From: Rhyzopertha dominica
Lineage: Eukaryota; Arthropoda; Insecta; Coleoptera; Bostrichidae
Direction: 5' to 3'
Assembly (NCBI GenBank): GCA_025024175.1
Contig: QCXZ01000041.1
Location: 41,535,786 to 41,599,785, forward strand
Length of the DNA: 64,000 nucleotides
The notes under the pieces were generated by a model, which saw only the letters and a list, made by a program, of their open reading frames with translations, searched no databases and had not been told where the DNA came from. Positions 22,996-35,791 of the stretch are shown here, piece by piece (within the stretch, counting starts at the first letter, position 1; every line of letters begins with the position of its first letter). The position numbers and the translations under genes were made by a program.

Positions 22996-24319
22996 CTTTC
23001 TCTAAAATGTAAGTAAAATCAACTTAGGTATATAATATTTACCTTTCTACTGCTCTCTAGTAGTTTAAAAAGCGCTTGAAATAACAGTTACTCAGTGTGT
23101 GTTTTTTAACCTGACACTACCTTACTAACTATCAAAGAAGATACCGAAGCGCAAAGCAAGAAAACGAGAAATTTGGAAGGGAATTAAGGAAATCAAGAGA
23201 TAAATTTAGGGAATCGAATGAGAAGCAGAGTAATTTGTCAATTAGAAACGGTCGAAAAGTAGAAAAACAAAAACCATATAAATAGTATCGTTCGATCAAG
23301 AGAATCAGAGGAAGTAGTATAGAAGAGTGCACATGATGATGTACAGTGAGATACCACAGGAAGAAGGAACTGCAGCTGGAATTGCGTGCACATTGAGTGA
23401 TAAACTGTCAAAGTCAACACAGTGAACCTTGTAACAATTTTTATGATGGTGATAAGCGTAACATCCACTGTAATAGAGAAATATGAACCAAACGAGAGAA
23501 AAAAACAGACAAGTTTGTGGGAAACACGTGTATGATTCCGCCAAAACTAGGTATAAGTATACCAAGACAGGATAGGAGAGAAGATGTTTATAGCTGGAGA
23601 TTCTGATGCAAGCGACAAAGGGAAGGAATAATAAACCAAGAGAAACAATGGTAGACTACTGCATAGTACATAATTTGATCATAACAGACACGTTCTTTAT
23701 GCATAAAGAGATTATCAAATTTACAGGACGCGAAACACATTAACGATATAAATCAATGTTTTAGTACAAGCCAGCGACAGAAAAACAATACAGGATTTAA
23801 TTTTATGTTTGATGAATTGTCTATTGTTAAACATAAGCTTTCGAACAAACCGTTGTTTATTGCTCAAACTGGAGGATTTCACGAAAAAATTTCTGCTGTT
23901 CCGAAGTTAATCAATTCCGCGACACGCAACTGTGATCTTTTTTATTTTAATACAGGGTAAAGTCTCTATCTATGGACTTTAATACAGGGCTTTTCCTCGC
24001 GCCCTCTAGCGGCAAAGATTGATACTTTTGTTCAGTTTCAATTCGCATGCGGTTAAGACGGACATGTTATGTTAATCCGTTTCTATCCACCTCAAGTATC
24101 AGTTTTGCGGAAACTCTTTGTCCATGCGGTTACCGGAGACCAATTTTGCCACCCACTTCTTATAAATAATACAGCAAAACAAGAATTTTTATAATATAAA
24201 GGTGTCGTGAGTGATAAAAACTAATATTGAAGTTGGTTAGAATTAACGATAATGCGCTACTTTTTTAAAGTAATGAGTAACTAATGAATTATTTTTTGAA
24301 AGTAATTGTTCCAATCAAT
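22996..24319. other. No gene recognised
   Basis: AT-rich DNA. Overlapping minus-strand open frames at 23132-23565 have no recognisable domain. A duplicated TTTAATACAGGG occurs at about 23947 and 23980. It is unexplained and too short to interpret. Confidence 0.4.
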
Positions 24320-24720
24320 GACTGCGTCAGAGATGAAATATTTGAGACGTGTAAAAAAGGTAACTACAATAAGAAGCGACAAAATCACAAAAGATATGGA
24401 AATAGAGCCGCTAAAACAAAACAGTTTGGAGATCTGACGTGAATAAGTGAAAAGATGCTAACAAAACGAGTATGAAAAGTAAAAGTACAGGGAAGAAGAA
24501 AAAGAGGAAGTCCACAGAAGACGCGGAACATAAATATGACAGAAACGTTGAAGACGAGAAAAATTCATTTGGACAGGATTAAGTGAATGAAAAAATACTC
24601 GTAGAGATAAGAAACCTACAAAAAGCAGAAGAATCAGTATCAAAATGGTAAACAAAAACTGTTGTTCCTTCGCTACTAAGACGAATCAAAACAATGAATA
24701 ACTGATGCTAAGGCCGGAAA
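24320..24720 (+). pseudogene. RTE-like non-LTR retrotransposon, C-terminal fragment
   Basis: The plus strand reads EMKYLRRVKKVTTIRSDKIT and later pieces resembling the end of ORF2 of insect RTE-like elements. It parallels the minus-strand MMYLRRIKGISRRDRIRND of the element at 35928-36122. A basic stretch (RRKRGSPQKT), typical of the extreme C-terminus, follows in another frame. Frameshifts and stops are frequent. Boundaries are approximate. Confidence 0.5.
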
Positions 24721-25879
24721 GCTAGTAAAATGAAAGAAAAGCAGTTTGGAGGAAAATGCTTTAGTTCTGGCTATGCTCCAGACAGTTAAAGCTGGGTGAT
24801 GTCTAGGTCATACAACTCGGCATGAATTAGAGCAACTTGATGGAATTGAAGTGTCATGCAAGTCCTGATCAGCGCCAATGAATAAGCAACGGTAAATAGA
24901 CAAAACCCGAACTCGCAGATGCACATTTATTTTAATTTTTAAAAAGATACAAAAAAATAATAATTATTCCCGTATCAAAAATAAAAGGACTTTTGCGACA
25001 TTTAACACACTGAATGCCATGCCCATGCAACGCCTTTCCCTAGGTACTGTGATAGCACATATATTTACATCAAGCGCCGTAAAAATACGATTCCACACGT
25101 TCTAATTCAGGACGTCAAATTTTATGTTTCATTAACATCATCAAGTTCAGAAATTACAGCCATCAAAAATTCGCGGAATTCGAACTTATATTCGAGATGA
25201 ATCACACTTGACTAAATACGTTATTGCCTAAAAATATAAAACGCTTCGCAAAATTCCATACATTTTGCTAAGTGATGTATACACATTATACCAATGGCGT
25301 TGCGATTTTCAAACGTCACACTTTCAACCTCATACACCTATATAGAACCTTATTAAAATACGAGGGAAATAAAACTTTATATTTAGCGTATCGGATATTT
25401 TTATAGCAACCGTTACAGATATTTTCGTCGATCTACATGTGGCCGGAAGCATTATCTACACTGTTTCTTGATCAAATTCGATTAACGTAAGTAATATGCA
25501 ACATGTAGTTCTTGTGTGAAACGTAGCATTGCAATAAAATGTTAGTACTATGGTAGGTCGTAGTATAGGTAGGTCAGATATTAGTGTTAGATGTTAGTAG
25601 AGAAGTCAAGATGGGTGTGGTCGTTAAGTCTCCAGTGTCTATGATGAAGATAAGTTTGGTTCTGAAATAAAATTACTTGTGCATCATCCAAGTGTTTTAT
25701 TTAAAGAAGAAAACCGTCATTGTAAGATTCAATAGGTTATGGGCCCAGTCCTAATGCTTTGTGTTCGGAAATGATGTACCTAATTTTGCCCAATAAATAA
25801 GATCAATTTTAATCTGACAAAATACATTTCCAGTTTTGCTACAGCATCAGTTTTAAATAAATATTAAATTTTTGTGAAT
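24721..25879. other. No gene recognised; possible solo LTR at about 25500-25740
   Basis: Most of this has no visible structure. At 25500-25740 a GT/AG-rich stretch with an AATAAA (GGTTCTGAAATAAAATTAC) and a downstream GT-rich segment resembles the R-U5 part of an LTR. No second copy or target duplication was found, so this is only a possibility. Confidence 0.25.
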
Positions 25880-26480
25880 AGCCGTATTTTTTTTGCATTA
25901 TCCTGCACTTAAAGCACTTAGGATCATAAGTCATCGTCGCTCTCAATTCTGCCTCCTCGAAAATTTTATTTTAGATTTGGAAATAAATAAAAACCATAAG
26001 TTGCTAAGTCGATTGAATATGGCGTATATTTCATAATTATGAAACCAGCATCGTAAATTGCATTCAAGGAAACAAGAATTTTATGCACCGGGGTATTATC
26101 GCGATGAACAGAATTACAGGGACCATTGTCCTCTTCTTTTTTCTTGTGAACGGAAAGTTGTTTTTTTTTGCAAAGTTTTCAGAGTACGACCAGTACTTGA
26201 TGACCAGGTTACAGGTAGTCAATTAATGAAATTTAACCATAATCTGGGCCCTAAATTTGCAAGTTGGTGAACTCGGTGGCTACTTTCTTTACTTTGGAGT
26301 TGAGTCTCTGTACTGAGATAATCAACCCATGTTTTATCAGCCGTAATAAAGCAGCCCAAAAAACTGGATAACTATATGCCGCCTGAAATGAAATAATGCA
26401 CATCAAATCATCATGAGCGATGAACACATCTCACACTGAATGGAGCGGTTCACACAAAATTCGCCGCTACTACACTACTG
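25880..26480 (-). pseudogene. Decayed mariner-like transposase
   Basis: Minus-strand pieces in order: ITADKTWVDYLSTETQLQSK (around 26300, the first catalytic D region, normally GDETWV), then DNTPVHKILVSLNAIYDAGF and YTPYSIDLATYGFYLFPNLK (around 26000-26090). The last two carry the second and third catalytic Asp positions of a DD34D enzyme. The middle is unreadable. A hAT element was later inserted at 26527, close to its upstream side. Confidence 0.65.
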
Positions 26481-26526
26481 AAAACCCACAATTAATCCAT
26501 GAACAGCCTCCCCGTGACCAAAAAGC

Positions 26527-27503
26527 AGTGATGGGCATTTACGCGTAAATTACAATTTTCTGCGTTACACGCGTAGAAAATGTAGATAAAGCGCTTTGGC
26601 GTAGATTTTGAGTAGAAAATGTAACACGAGTATATTATGGCTAAAATGTATCAGGTACACGCTAAACCTAAGCGTAAATTATCTTGTTTCTAATTTTCCT
26701 GCCTGCATGTGTCAAATTCCTTAAAATGTTTAAGATTTAATAAAGTTTTTTTTTAATATCTATATTATAAACTTACACAACATATTTTAGTAAGCCATCA
26801 TGACATTCAACCGGTTTTATTGCTTCTTTAGGATATAAAACAGAAAGCATGAGTGTCGAAATCTTTCCTTCGATGACTATATTAGGTATATTCCCAAGAA
26901 ACCTATTTTACGTGCTATTGAATTCGGAACCGCATGCTTGTTGATATATCTCCAAAGAAACTACCACTTGCTCCTTGCTGTTTTAGATCAAGGTGCCTAG
27001 ATCAGCAAATAGAAGTGCTTGTATACCCTGTCAATATAGCACAATAAAATTGACCTACGATTAAAAAGGTTGCTACAAAAGAACAATGGTGGCGTATGAA
27101 ATTGCCTGTCTATATCATTTTATAAAGAGGAAAAACAATAAAATCACTGTTTACGATCATGGAGGAATCCATTTGACCGATTCAGGTCTCCAAAGTGACT
27201 ATGACGACACGCTTGCCCTGCTTAGTCTGGTTTTCTGGCTATAATTAACGTATGTCCAATTGCCCAAACAAATTATTATTGTTTAGACATTTATCTAGTT
27301 AACTTAATTAAAACAGGGTAGTATTTAGGTAGCAAGGAGTAAAAATACTGATGATGAGCGCCATTAGAAAACTAAATATTTCAATATTTCTGTTTATCTA
27401 CGCAATGATATTTTCTACAGTAGACTTTCGAGGTAGAATATTACATAGTTTACTTGTAGATAATAGCGTAATCTACATGGCGTATTTTACGTGCCCATCA
27501 CTG
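26527..27503. mobile_element. Non-autonomous hAT-type element (977 bp)
   Basis: The ends are perfect 12-bp inverted repeats, CAGTGATGGGCA, the type found in hAT elements. Subterminal sequences are also related (ACGCGTAAA against ACGTAAAA). The right flank is CCAAAAAG; the left flank is the same word with one extra A, so an 8-bp target duplication is likely, with slippage in the A run. No transposase frame is present inside. The frame at 27351-27578 overlaps the right end and has no domain. Confidence 0.8.
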
Positions 27504-27589
27504 CCAAAAAGTGACCGTCTGGTGTTGTATGCCTGCGAAGTGTGTTATTGGGCAGTACGTTCTTTCCTGTTCGCTTAATATCCAAANCT

Positions 27590-27790
27590 GTGATTTTAAC
27601 TGCTCACTTCGTTCCACCGACCTACGCCACCAGACTTCTATTTGTGGGGAACAGTGAAGGAAATCTTTTCGGGTCCACTATGTCGTCAAACCAAAAGGAG
27701 AGCACTAGAACCAAATCATAAGTGGCTGAACGAATATGAATATTTGTGCAAATATAATATCGAATCGTGTTTTGTAGATGGTCTACCCTA
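27590..27790 (+). pseudogene. Tc1/mariner-superfamily transposase fragment
   Basis: The plus strand reads PTPPDFYLWGTVKEIF in one frame, matching the third catalytic Asp region (SPDLTPPDFYLWGYLKE) of the same broad transposase type as the fragment at 439-693. Only about 60 residues are recognisable. An N lies at 27587. Confidence 0.5.
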
Positions 27791-28092
27791 ATCTTTGGGT
27801 TAACAAAAAAATTATAACACTATAACAACTGGTTATAACACTTCATTTGGTAGATAAAAGTAAAGAGGTTTGTTGCGTTATAGAAAATTGTTTTTCTGCG
27901 CTTACTCTGCTATTAGGAACAATAAATTTTGTACATATGTATCTCAATAAACAGTCTACTAAATTTTACCAAACATTAAAGTTCCTGTTTATTGAATTAG
28001 TTATTATTGGTCTCCCCCGATTTTTATGGTTCTGTTTTTATTCATGTAACTATTCACTGCAGTGGCATTAGATTAGGCAATATATCTTAGGC
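27791..28092. other. No gene recognised
   Basis: AT-rich DNA. The 74-residue frame at 27847-28071 has no recognisable domain. Confidence 0.4.
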
Positions 28093-28436
28093 CAGGGGCG
28101 GGTCCACTGCGGGAGAGTTCCCCCCCCCCAAAGTTGTACGTTATACATTTTTTCCAATGAGACACCGAAAATCGTAAAAAATCAACAATTGAACATTTAA
28201 TAATAAAATTATCGATAATATTTTAATATTATCGAGTTACCGCATTTCCATCATAAATGACGCTCTACGAAGAAAAGGACTTTGAGTTGCTAATCAATTT
28301 CATTTACCCTATAAGGATTCATTTGAAAATAAGCGTATTTCCGCGGGGGCGCGTTCTCAACACATTTACACATTTCTTAAATAAAGTACAAAATTATGTA
28401 GTTCCCCCCTAAAATCCTACTCTGAATCCGCCCCTG
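28093..28436. mobile_element. hAT-type MITE (344 bp) with 8-bp target duplication
   Basis: The left end CAGGGGCGGGTCCA and the right end (read inward) CAGGGGCGGATTCA form the inverted repeat. Both sides are flanked by a perfect 8-bp duplication TCTTAGGC (28085-28092 and 28437-28444). There is no coding capacity. Runs of C (left) and GTTCCCCCCT (right) lie just inside the ends. Confidence 0.9.
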
Positions 28437-30289
28437 TCTTAGGCAATATATCAGTCCACTCTGAGACAGAGCAGTTCTTTTTTCTAAAATAACGTACTTT
28501 TTTTGAACCGTTATTAAGGGGGATCTACCTCGCAAAGAAAACTCTTCTTTGAACTAGAACAATCAGTTTTTAACTACTTGCGAAACAAAAATAGCAAACA
28601 TCAGTAATAAACTTCTATTACAGTCCAAATACTCAATAACTGCTACTGGCATCGCACAGGCTAATGGGTCCGGCCGTCCTGGGCGTACAGGAACGAGTGA
28701 GAACGTTGGGATGTATGCTCCTTGCAGTCGACCGTTTGAACCAAGCCGCAAATCTGCTATTTTGGTTTACCGCTACTGATTTTACCACAGAAATTCAATA
28801 TATTTATACATTAGACATTTATAGAACATTCCCTGATTATCAATTAATTAAATTATGTATTTATAAATTGTGAGTTAAAACGACTACATTTTAAGAAAAG
28901 TATGCGAATTTTTTACAAAGTACCTATGCAATTCACGTAAAATTTCGCAACGTTGGAACAAATATAGAACAATATGTTTTTGCAAAAGAATTGTTTATAG
29001 CAGGCTCATAAATAGTAAATATACACATTTTTCTTTCATGAATTTTATCAATTTAATTTTAATTATTTATCCATTATATAAATAGTTGTTTTGTTTGTAT
29101 TTATTTGATATCATATTAGCACACGTATATTTTTCGTAGAAAAATATCGTATATTTGCTCTTCTTACATTACTTCTACATTATTGAATGAGTTTATAAAA
29201 CTCTTTGATATTTATGAAAACAAGCATACGATACAAGTTTTTTTACTAGTTCTCATCATTTAGTTTTCTTTTTCATATTTTATGGTTAATTACTAAAATT
29301 AAAGTAAAAAATGGTTCATTATATAGAACAATAATATCCAACTACACGTAAATTTGACTAGTTAGATTTTTGCAACAAACAAAACATAATTATTTCTAAA
29401 AGAAGGACTGACAAAACGAGGCGAAATCATATCGGAAGCGTTTCGTATTAAAGTGAAGTCAACTCTCGCGATCCTTTAACCCATCAAAATTGGTTTCGTT
29501 TTTATGCCACATTGTTTGCAAATCACTCCAGATCTCTGCGTTATCATTAAAGAAACTTTTGTCTTTCGGTAATTACGAGAATGCGACCCTTATTGCTTAC
29601 ATTTTGATATTGACGTTTGTTAATCAGTTATTGCATAAAATCATATTAATTTCGGAACTGTAGGTACGTGCTTGAATATATAGCATGGACTTCGCTTAAA
29701 TAACATTGGAATTGTGTGAATAAATTTAGTCTCATCAGTAATTTCTAAAAGCCGGTCGTTTGTAATAATAGTTCTTTGCAATGTGTTAATCATATATTAT
29801 TACTTAATATAGGTACTATTATAGTTTCTTGCAAGGTCTGCTAAAATCGTTTTTTAAAGATTGCATATTTTTTTAGTTTTTAACAAAACATTTATTACTA
29901 TGCGCTTTATTTGATTTTCCCATATAATCTTGCGCTCAACATATAACAGCTTGCAATATTTTACAATTATTTTACAAAAGCAGCGCAGAGCGCTTAACAC
30001 AAAAGAAGAAATTAGACGAATGAGAAGTTTGGTATCATTTTCATCAGAATTTAATTAAAATCAAGAAAGTGCAAAGATACACACTATAAATAACAAGTTT
30101 CTAATAAATACAATGGCATGTATGTCTGCTTCTCTATTATTACGAATAGGTTAATCGGTATTTTAGGCCCCATCACATGTATGGAAGACAAACAAAATAA
30201 TAATTGCTTTGATTGTAAAAAAAATATTTATGTACTTGTGATAAACGAAATACGCCCAAAATTTTACTAGTAAAAAATACTGAAACCTC
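28437..30289. other. No gene recognised
   Basis: Strongly AT-rich, with no frame, repeat or RNA gene I can support. Confidence 0.45.
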
Positions 30290-30680
30290 ACCTTTACTTT
30301 TCGGCCGCGTTTTGCGGCGATAGCCCGTGACTTCCTCCGTATTCTATCCAGATGGGCGACTGTTGGAAAAACTGCCCCCTAAAAACCNCCCCGGAAGTCA
30401 ACCGGCAAATTTACAAACCGTACATTCAACTTCCGTTGCAAAAAAAATTTCGACCAGTCCAACTAACGACCGTGTACCGGAACCTGGAAAACCGGAAGTT
30501 GACTTATCTTCGAGTTGGGAAGCACACGAAATCACCTGAGCGCGATTTTCCCGAGACCGGCCGCAGCACGTGCGATGGCAACGGGTCGACGCCGTTAACT
30601 GAAGCGCCGCGACGCTCCTGATAACACGGCAGACGCCGACGCCGGAAAAACTGCTTTTTACCAGCGTCCTCAACATAGTT
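30290..30680. promoter_or_regulatory. GC-rich, CpG-rich island with repeated ETS-like motifs
   Basis: About 390 bp stand out from the AT-rich surroundings by many CG dinucleotides. CCGGAAGT occurs at about 30391 and 30491 and its reverse ACTTCCG at about 30431. These are ETS/GABP-type sites, often found near housekeeping promoters. Long frames on both strands are a by-product of the base composition and have no domain. It could be a promoter or first exon of an unseen gene, or a GC-rich transposon piece. The assignment is speculative. Confidence 0.3.
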
Positions 30681-33600
30681 CGCCCTTTGGTCGACGCTCC
30701 TTATATGAATGCATATTTTTTCATTCTTGTAAATTTGTAAGGGATATTGCACGATTTTCATAGATATAAAGAATTACTGTTTTTTAGTTAATTTTGTGGC
30801 AGGCCTTACATCAAATTTAATGTGGCCGTTTTATCATGCTTGTTCACCGGTACGAATACCTTAAGTGGAGTTATCCATATTCTCCGGTTACAATTAATAG
30901 CGAGAGGATCTATCAATTCCACACCGCAAGCCCTACATACCACCACCAAGATCCCTTTTGCAAATCACTTTGGTTGGCCGATACTAACTACTGGGAATGT
31001 ATACTAATTAAACGAATTCACGGATTCTACTAATTGCGCGGAATCTAATTCAATTTAAATGAACTATATCAAAACTTAATAAAAGTATGTGACTAAAAGA
31101 ACTACGTTTCGAACAATAAATATATTTAACAAGAATTATAATAAATGAAAATAATCTCCTCAATATTCCTTACAATATTATACTCTATGAAATGGGCAAA
31201 TATGACCTCAACCTGTAAATTAACAGTTTTGGCCTACACGCCAGTTTCTACTAATCAACAATGAATTTCCAAAATACCGGAACGCGTGACTAACCCGCAT
31301 CTTTTAATCTACCTTTCAAAACTTGCTAACTGACTTTCGTAATCATTACTCTATACATCGCGAGCTGGAGCAGTACTGAACTGAAGAGTCTTAACTTTTC
31401 AAAGAGAAAAGTACGTTACTTGGTGGAGTTTCTAATAAGACCTACTAACTCGTGAATATCCCGAATCTAAACTTAAGATACCACGCGAAATGGCAACGAC
31501 TTGGACACTATAATAATATTCTTCATTCCGATATCCAACATGTAAAGAAAACCTCGGGAAAAACTTCACCTGGTTGCCACATCTTAAGTAAATCCATACT
31601 CAATATCCTGAGCAGATTGAGCAATCGAATCAATCATTTCTAATCAACTATTGCCGAATCTAATATAAACGGAGGCATCGTGCTCTAACCATCGTAATTT
31701 TTAGGCTGTGTACCCCAGTCACAAAAGAGCAAGAAACTGTAACGGCTGTATCCTTCTAGGAACAGGACCAACTTTCTCCACCTGGTTGCAATAAAATATG
31801 CCTACCGAACTACAGGGTTTCTATAAATGATTCAAGCAACGCGGGCGGCGTTGATTTCTCATTTCGTTGTGCCGCCTTTTTATACCTGCTACCAAGCTAC
31901 AATATGCACGGCGATAGTAATGAAGGTTGCAGATCAAAGTCACACCACAGCTTCGAAATGTGAACTAGTCTAAGTCATTGCCAATCTACAGGACGTCTTC
32001 AGTTTGAATATTTAACTTGACGTAAAACTTTATTTAAGTGAACAACGTATTACAATCAGTAGATTATCACCAAATGAATAAAAGAAAACAGTGCCTACTG
32101 ACACCTAGAGAACCTTTGATAACAGTTCTTGTTCTTTATTTGAAAGTGCATTTGTACAAACATTTTATTATCAAACAGTACAAAATAAACACCAGGTCAT
32201 TTCAAGTATAAAAAAAACAATACAAATGAGTGAAATATTGTTTGATTTTTATTAAAAAACGGAAAAATTCCCATACAAAAAGAAGAAGTAGGCTAAGAGA
32301 TATAGAAAATAATTACGGAAAAGTTTTATTGTAAAGTTATCATATTTAGAAATAAACCTATTATTTCATGCTTTTGACTAACCCTGTATAATGTAGGGTG
32401 GACAAAAATTGTTCAAAGGGTCGATGTTCATACAAAGGTTGATGTACTATAAAAATTGGTGCCAGACCTATTTGACTGGCATGCTACCGTACACATAATC
32501 AGAATAAACAGTAAATATAACCCGCAGTTAACGTATAATATAAAATTAATGACAGGAGCGAAAACAGAGCTCATGGAGTTATTGAAGGGTATGCGTGGTC
32601 GATAGTAGACAGTTTAAGGTTGAATTGAGGAATTACGTTAACGCGCCAATAAATAAAACGTGAAAATATGGCTACAAGCAATACTGTCCCTCCCCAGGTG
32701 TGATGGTTATTCTAGAAGCTGTGGAAATATCTGTGGAATTGGACTGTTGTCTCTGGTTCGAGCAATGCGGCAAGCTTACCTTCATCTGTCTCAGATCTAA
32801 TGCTGATTAATTGATAATCTTCTCCTGGCAGTTACTGGTCAACCGAGCATTGACGGGGATACTTGAAACATCTATCAGAATGAAGCACTCAAATTTAAAA
32901 TAGTCATCAATTGCTACTATTAGCATTTCCTTATTTTATAAATGAGATAAACCACACACCTATTCAACAAAATCGTGCAAGATAAGAAGTTCTCCATCTC
33001 ATCAAAATACGCTAATGTCATTCCGATTACCCAAAGAACTTCCACCCCACTGGGCTGTCTGATCTTCGGCCTATTAATATTCTTCTCGAAAATGCTCGAG
33101 ACAATTGTTATAGGATGTCCATGTATCAGTCCAGGTTTCGCTAAGGTCACTTCACCACAGCGCTTTTCATAGTGTAGTGCAGGTTTAGCTTATGATCTGG
33201 ATATGTTTTTGTTATCCATATTAACTTTACCCCAGTCAAAGGCGCTTGACTTAGTCGATTCTGATCGGCCAACGCTAATTTCAAAGCATTATTTACCACT
33301 AACGTTTCGCCAAGAGCGAACACAAGCACAGTACATGAACGCAACGCTAAAACGTCATCATTCAAGCCCACTGGCTGTGGTGTTCCACACGGGAGCATCT
33401 GGGATTTCTGCTTTTCAGGTTGTAACTCTTCAATCGATCAGTCAATATTTTTTATTGTGACTTAAAAATATACGTCACAAATGGGGAGAATTCTTCTATT
33501 TCCCCAAGGATACCAAGCACAAATAGTTCGCAGTGTAGGTAATGACACATTAACTAAAATGCTAAACCTTAAAGACTATATGCAAACTGTATTACCATAC

Positions 33601-34301
33601 ATTATACAGTACTAAATTGCAGCATACAATACAATAAGGTATTACTAATCGTAAACTAAGACTATATCTGAGCAGCCGCTGAAAGTAACCTAGACTAAGC
33701 ACTAAATACCAACTAAAATAGAGTAAACTAAATCTACTTGGTTGACACATGACCGAATGTGTATTTTAAATATTGTACGTGTTAATTTTAACTTAACAAC
33801 AACCATATTTAACAGAGGTGGCGCAACAAAAGTCCCTTCATATTTTGAAGTTATATACCGAGGAATAGTAAAAGTGTTTTTTCTAATATGTATTAACGTT
33901 ATGAATCTGAGAACGTCTTGAAAGGGACGAATACAAATAGTCCGGAACGGGTAATATTATTAATTTGTACAAAAATATTTGATACATATACCTTACTGTG
34001 TTATCTACATTTAGTTCACCTAAACTGGTCCTGTAAGGAGTAACGTAATCGTGAAACGGTACATTACATACGAATCCAATACAAGTGTTTTGAAGAGCTG
34101 CACTTTCTGTTTATTGTAACAAGGAAGAAAGTATATTTTAATAGCCTCAAATCAATGCCTTGTAAGATCAAAAATCATTATTTTCCGATTTGTATGAGTA
34201 TATGCGTGGAGAGTGAGGTTTGGACTGAGCCATAAACGAAACACTAAACGCTTTAAAAGAAAGGAGAATTACGGATGTCTGATCCTTTTTAATAAGTCTA
34301 A
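30681..34301. other. No gene recognised
   Basis: AT-rich DNA holding the second copy of the 126-bp repeat (31818-31943). Adjacent open frames on both strands at 32920-33460 are unusually long for this composition, but I recognise nothing in them. Confidence 0.4.
31818..31943 (+). repeat. 126-bp dispersed repeat of unknown class, copy 2
   Basis: Partner of 12836-12961. It is preceded by TACAGGG. No matching inverted end was found downstream. Confidence 0.55.
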
Positions 34302-34455
34302 GGCCCGGTTGCACAAACAGGGATCAAATTTCCCGGTTTAATTCGCGGTCGTTGCTATAGCAACACCAATTGGAACATCGGATTCATGACGTTGCTAGGC
34401 AACGACGGCGGGTTAAACCCGGATTAACTTTGATTCACGTTTGTGCAACCGGGCC
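34302..34455. mobile_element. PIF/Harbinger-type MITE (154 bp), intact
   Basis: Perfect 17-bp terminal inverted repeats GGCCCGGTTGCACAAAC are flanked on both sides by TAA, the 3-bp target duplication typical of PIF/Harbinger. The whole element is a foldback: arms of about 65 bp including GTTGCTATAGCAAC and GTTGCTAGGCAAC surround a short centre. A second copy, interrupted by another element, lies in TFIP11 intron 3 (47951-50178). Confidence 0.9.
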
Positions 34456-34899
34456 TAAGTAAGGATAATGCAATGAAACAAAATGAAAATCTGGGACAAT
34501 ACTATTTACAAAATTAACATGAAATACACAAATAAATGTATATTCTTTTCGGGGACAAACCATGATATAATTATGGGATATGGATGATCAATCTTTAATA
34601 TTGTTAGCTATTTTCACAGTACTAAAGTAACTTGAAAAAAAATGAAAACGTCTCAATGCGACTATAACAAAAAACAACTGTCATCTCCCTCGCACACTTT
34701 TCGCTTATCCCTGTGTTTACGATCCCACATCTCTACGGTCCTCCACATCACACTTCTCGTGTGATCTTCATCTGCTTGGTCATCGTCTTGGTGTTGAGGT
34801 CAGGACTTCATGGTGATGCTCTGACTGGGCCGTCATGATGTCGGACCTTTTCTACATCATAGGCATTGCTTCAGCTTTAGTTTTAGGCCTGGAGCTATC
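34456..34899. other. No gene recognised; probable 3' flank of the Gypsy element
   Basis: The part nearest 34900 may belong to the 3' region or LTR of the minus-strand Gypsy element, but no LTR pair was identified. Confidence 0.35.
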
Positions 34900-35711
34900 T
34901 GAATTCTTTTTATAGTTACTAAGTCGTTTGATTTCGTATTTCTGGCATTGAAGACTTAGATCATAACATTTTACTCGTATATTTTCTTCTTGAATCTTCT
35001 CTTTTACTTCTTTGCTTCCAGCCTCAATTCTTCTTTGGAATCTTTAAACTGTTTCTTCGTTCTTCTTCAAGTACTCTGTGGTACGACGAGTTTATAAGAC
35101 GATGCACCTGGCAGACGTATTTGTACCATTTTCATGGATCATCTATGGCTAGTTTTGTAAGCACGGATATAATAACTGAATTAAAACGCTCAATTTGTCC
35201 ATTGGAACGTGGTAATCCTCTCGTTATGGTCTATTTTATTTTTTGTGCAATAGTCTTCGAACTCTTCAGAAGTAAATATTGTGCCTCTATCCGATATCAG
35301 ATTCTTCGAGTTTCCAAATGTCTATAGTTAAGTCTCTAGTCGATCTATTACTTCCTTAGTAGTCGTTGATTTGGTGGGGTATAGCCAAACAAATTTCGTT
35401 AAGGAACATATCACAATTAGTATGTACCTGTTTCATTGTCGATTCCAGGGGTCCTAGATGTTTTATATATGAGGTATGTCTACAGTGGAATAGCTTCTTT
35501 GTTGAGTGGCCGCAAGTAACCTTCTGATACGCAAGTATACAAGAAACGCAACTTACAATAACTTCTTAAATTTTCTCTTTATGCTTGTTTATATATTGTT
35601 TATTTTCAGTTCATACTCACTTGCTGTCACCAAAACAATCTTCAGTCTCCCAATGCTTCTTTTCCTTCTTTAGTGTACTGCAAAGTAATTCGTTGTTGTA
35701 CTAAGTTCTTG

Positions 35712-35713
<2 letters not shown>

Positions 35714-35790
<77 letters not shown>
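35714..35790. repeat. (AT)n microsatellite
   Basis: Pure AT run of about 75 bp at the 3' side of the RTE-like copy. It may be the element's own tail. Confidence 0.95.

Positions 35791-35791
<1 letters not shown>

Noticed and set aside
30327..30761. Four overlapping open frames as a possible gene
   Set aside because: They arise from high GC content (few stops). No motif, and N at 30388 interrupts two of them.
32920..33460. Adjacent 65-85 residue frames on both strands
   Set aside because: No domain, no splice-consistent extension, and similar length on both strands. More likely chance than a gene.
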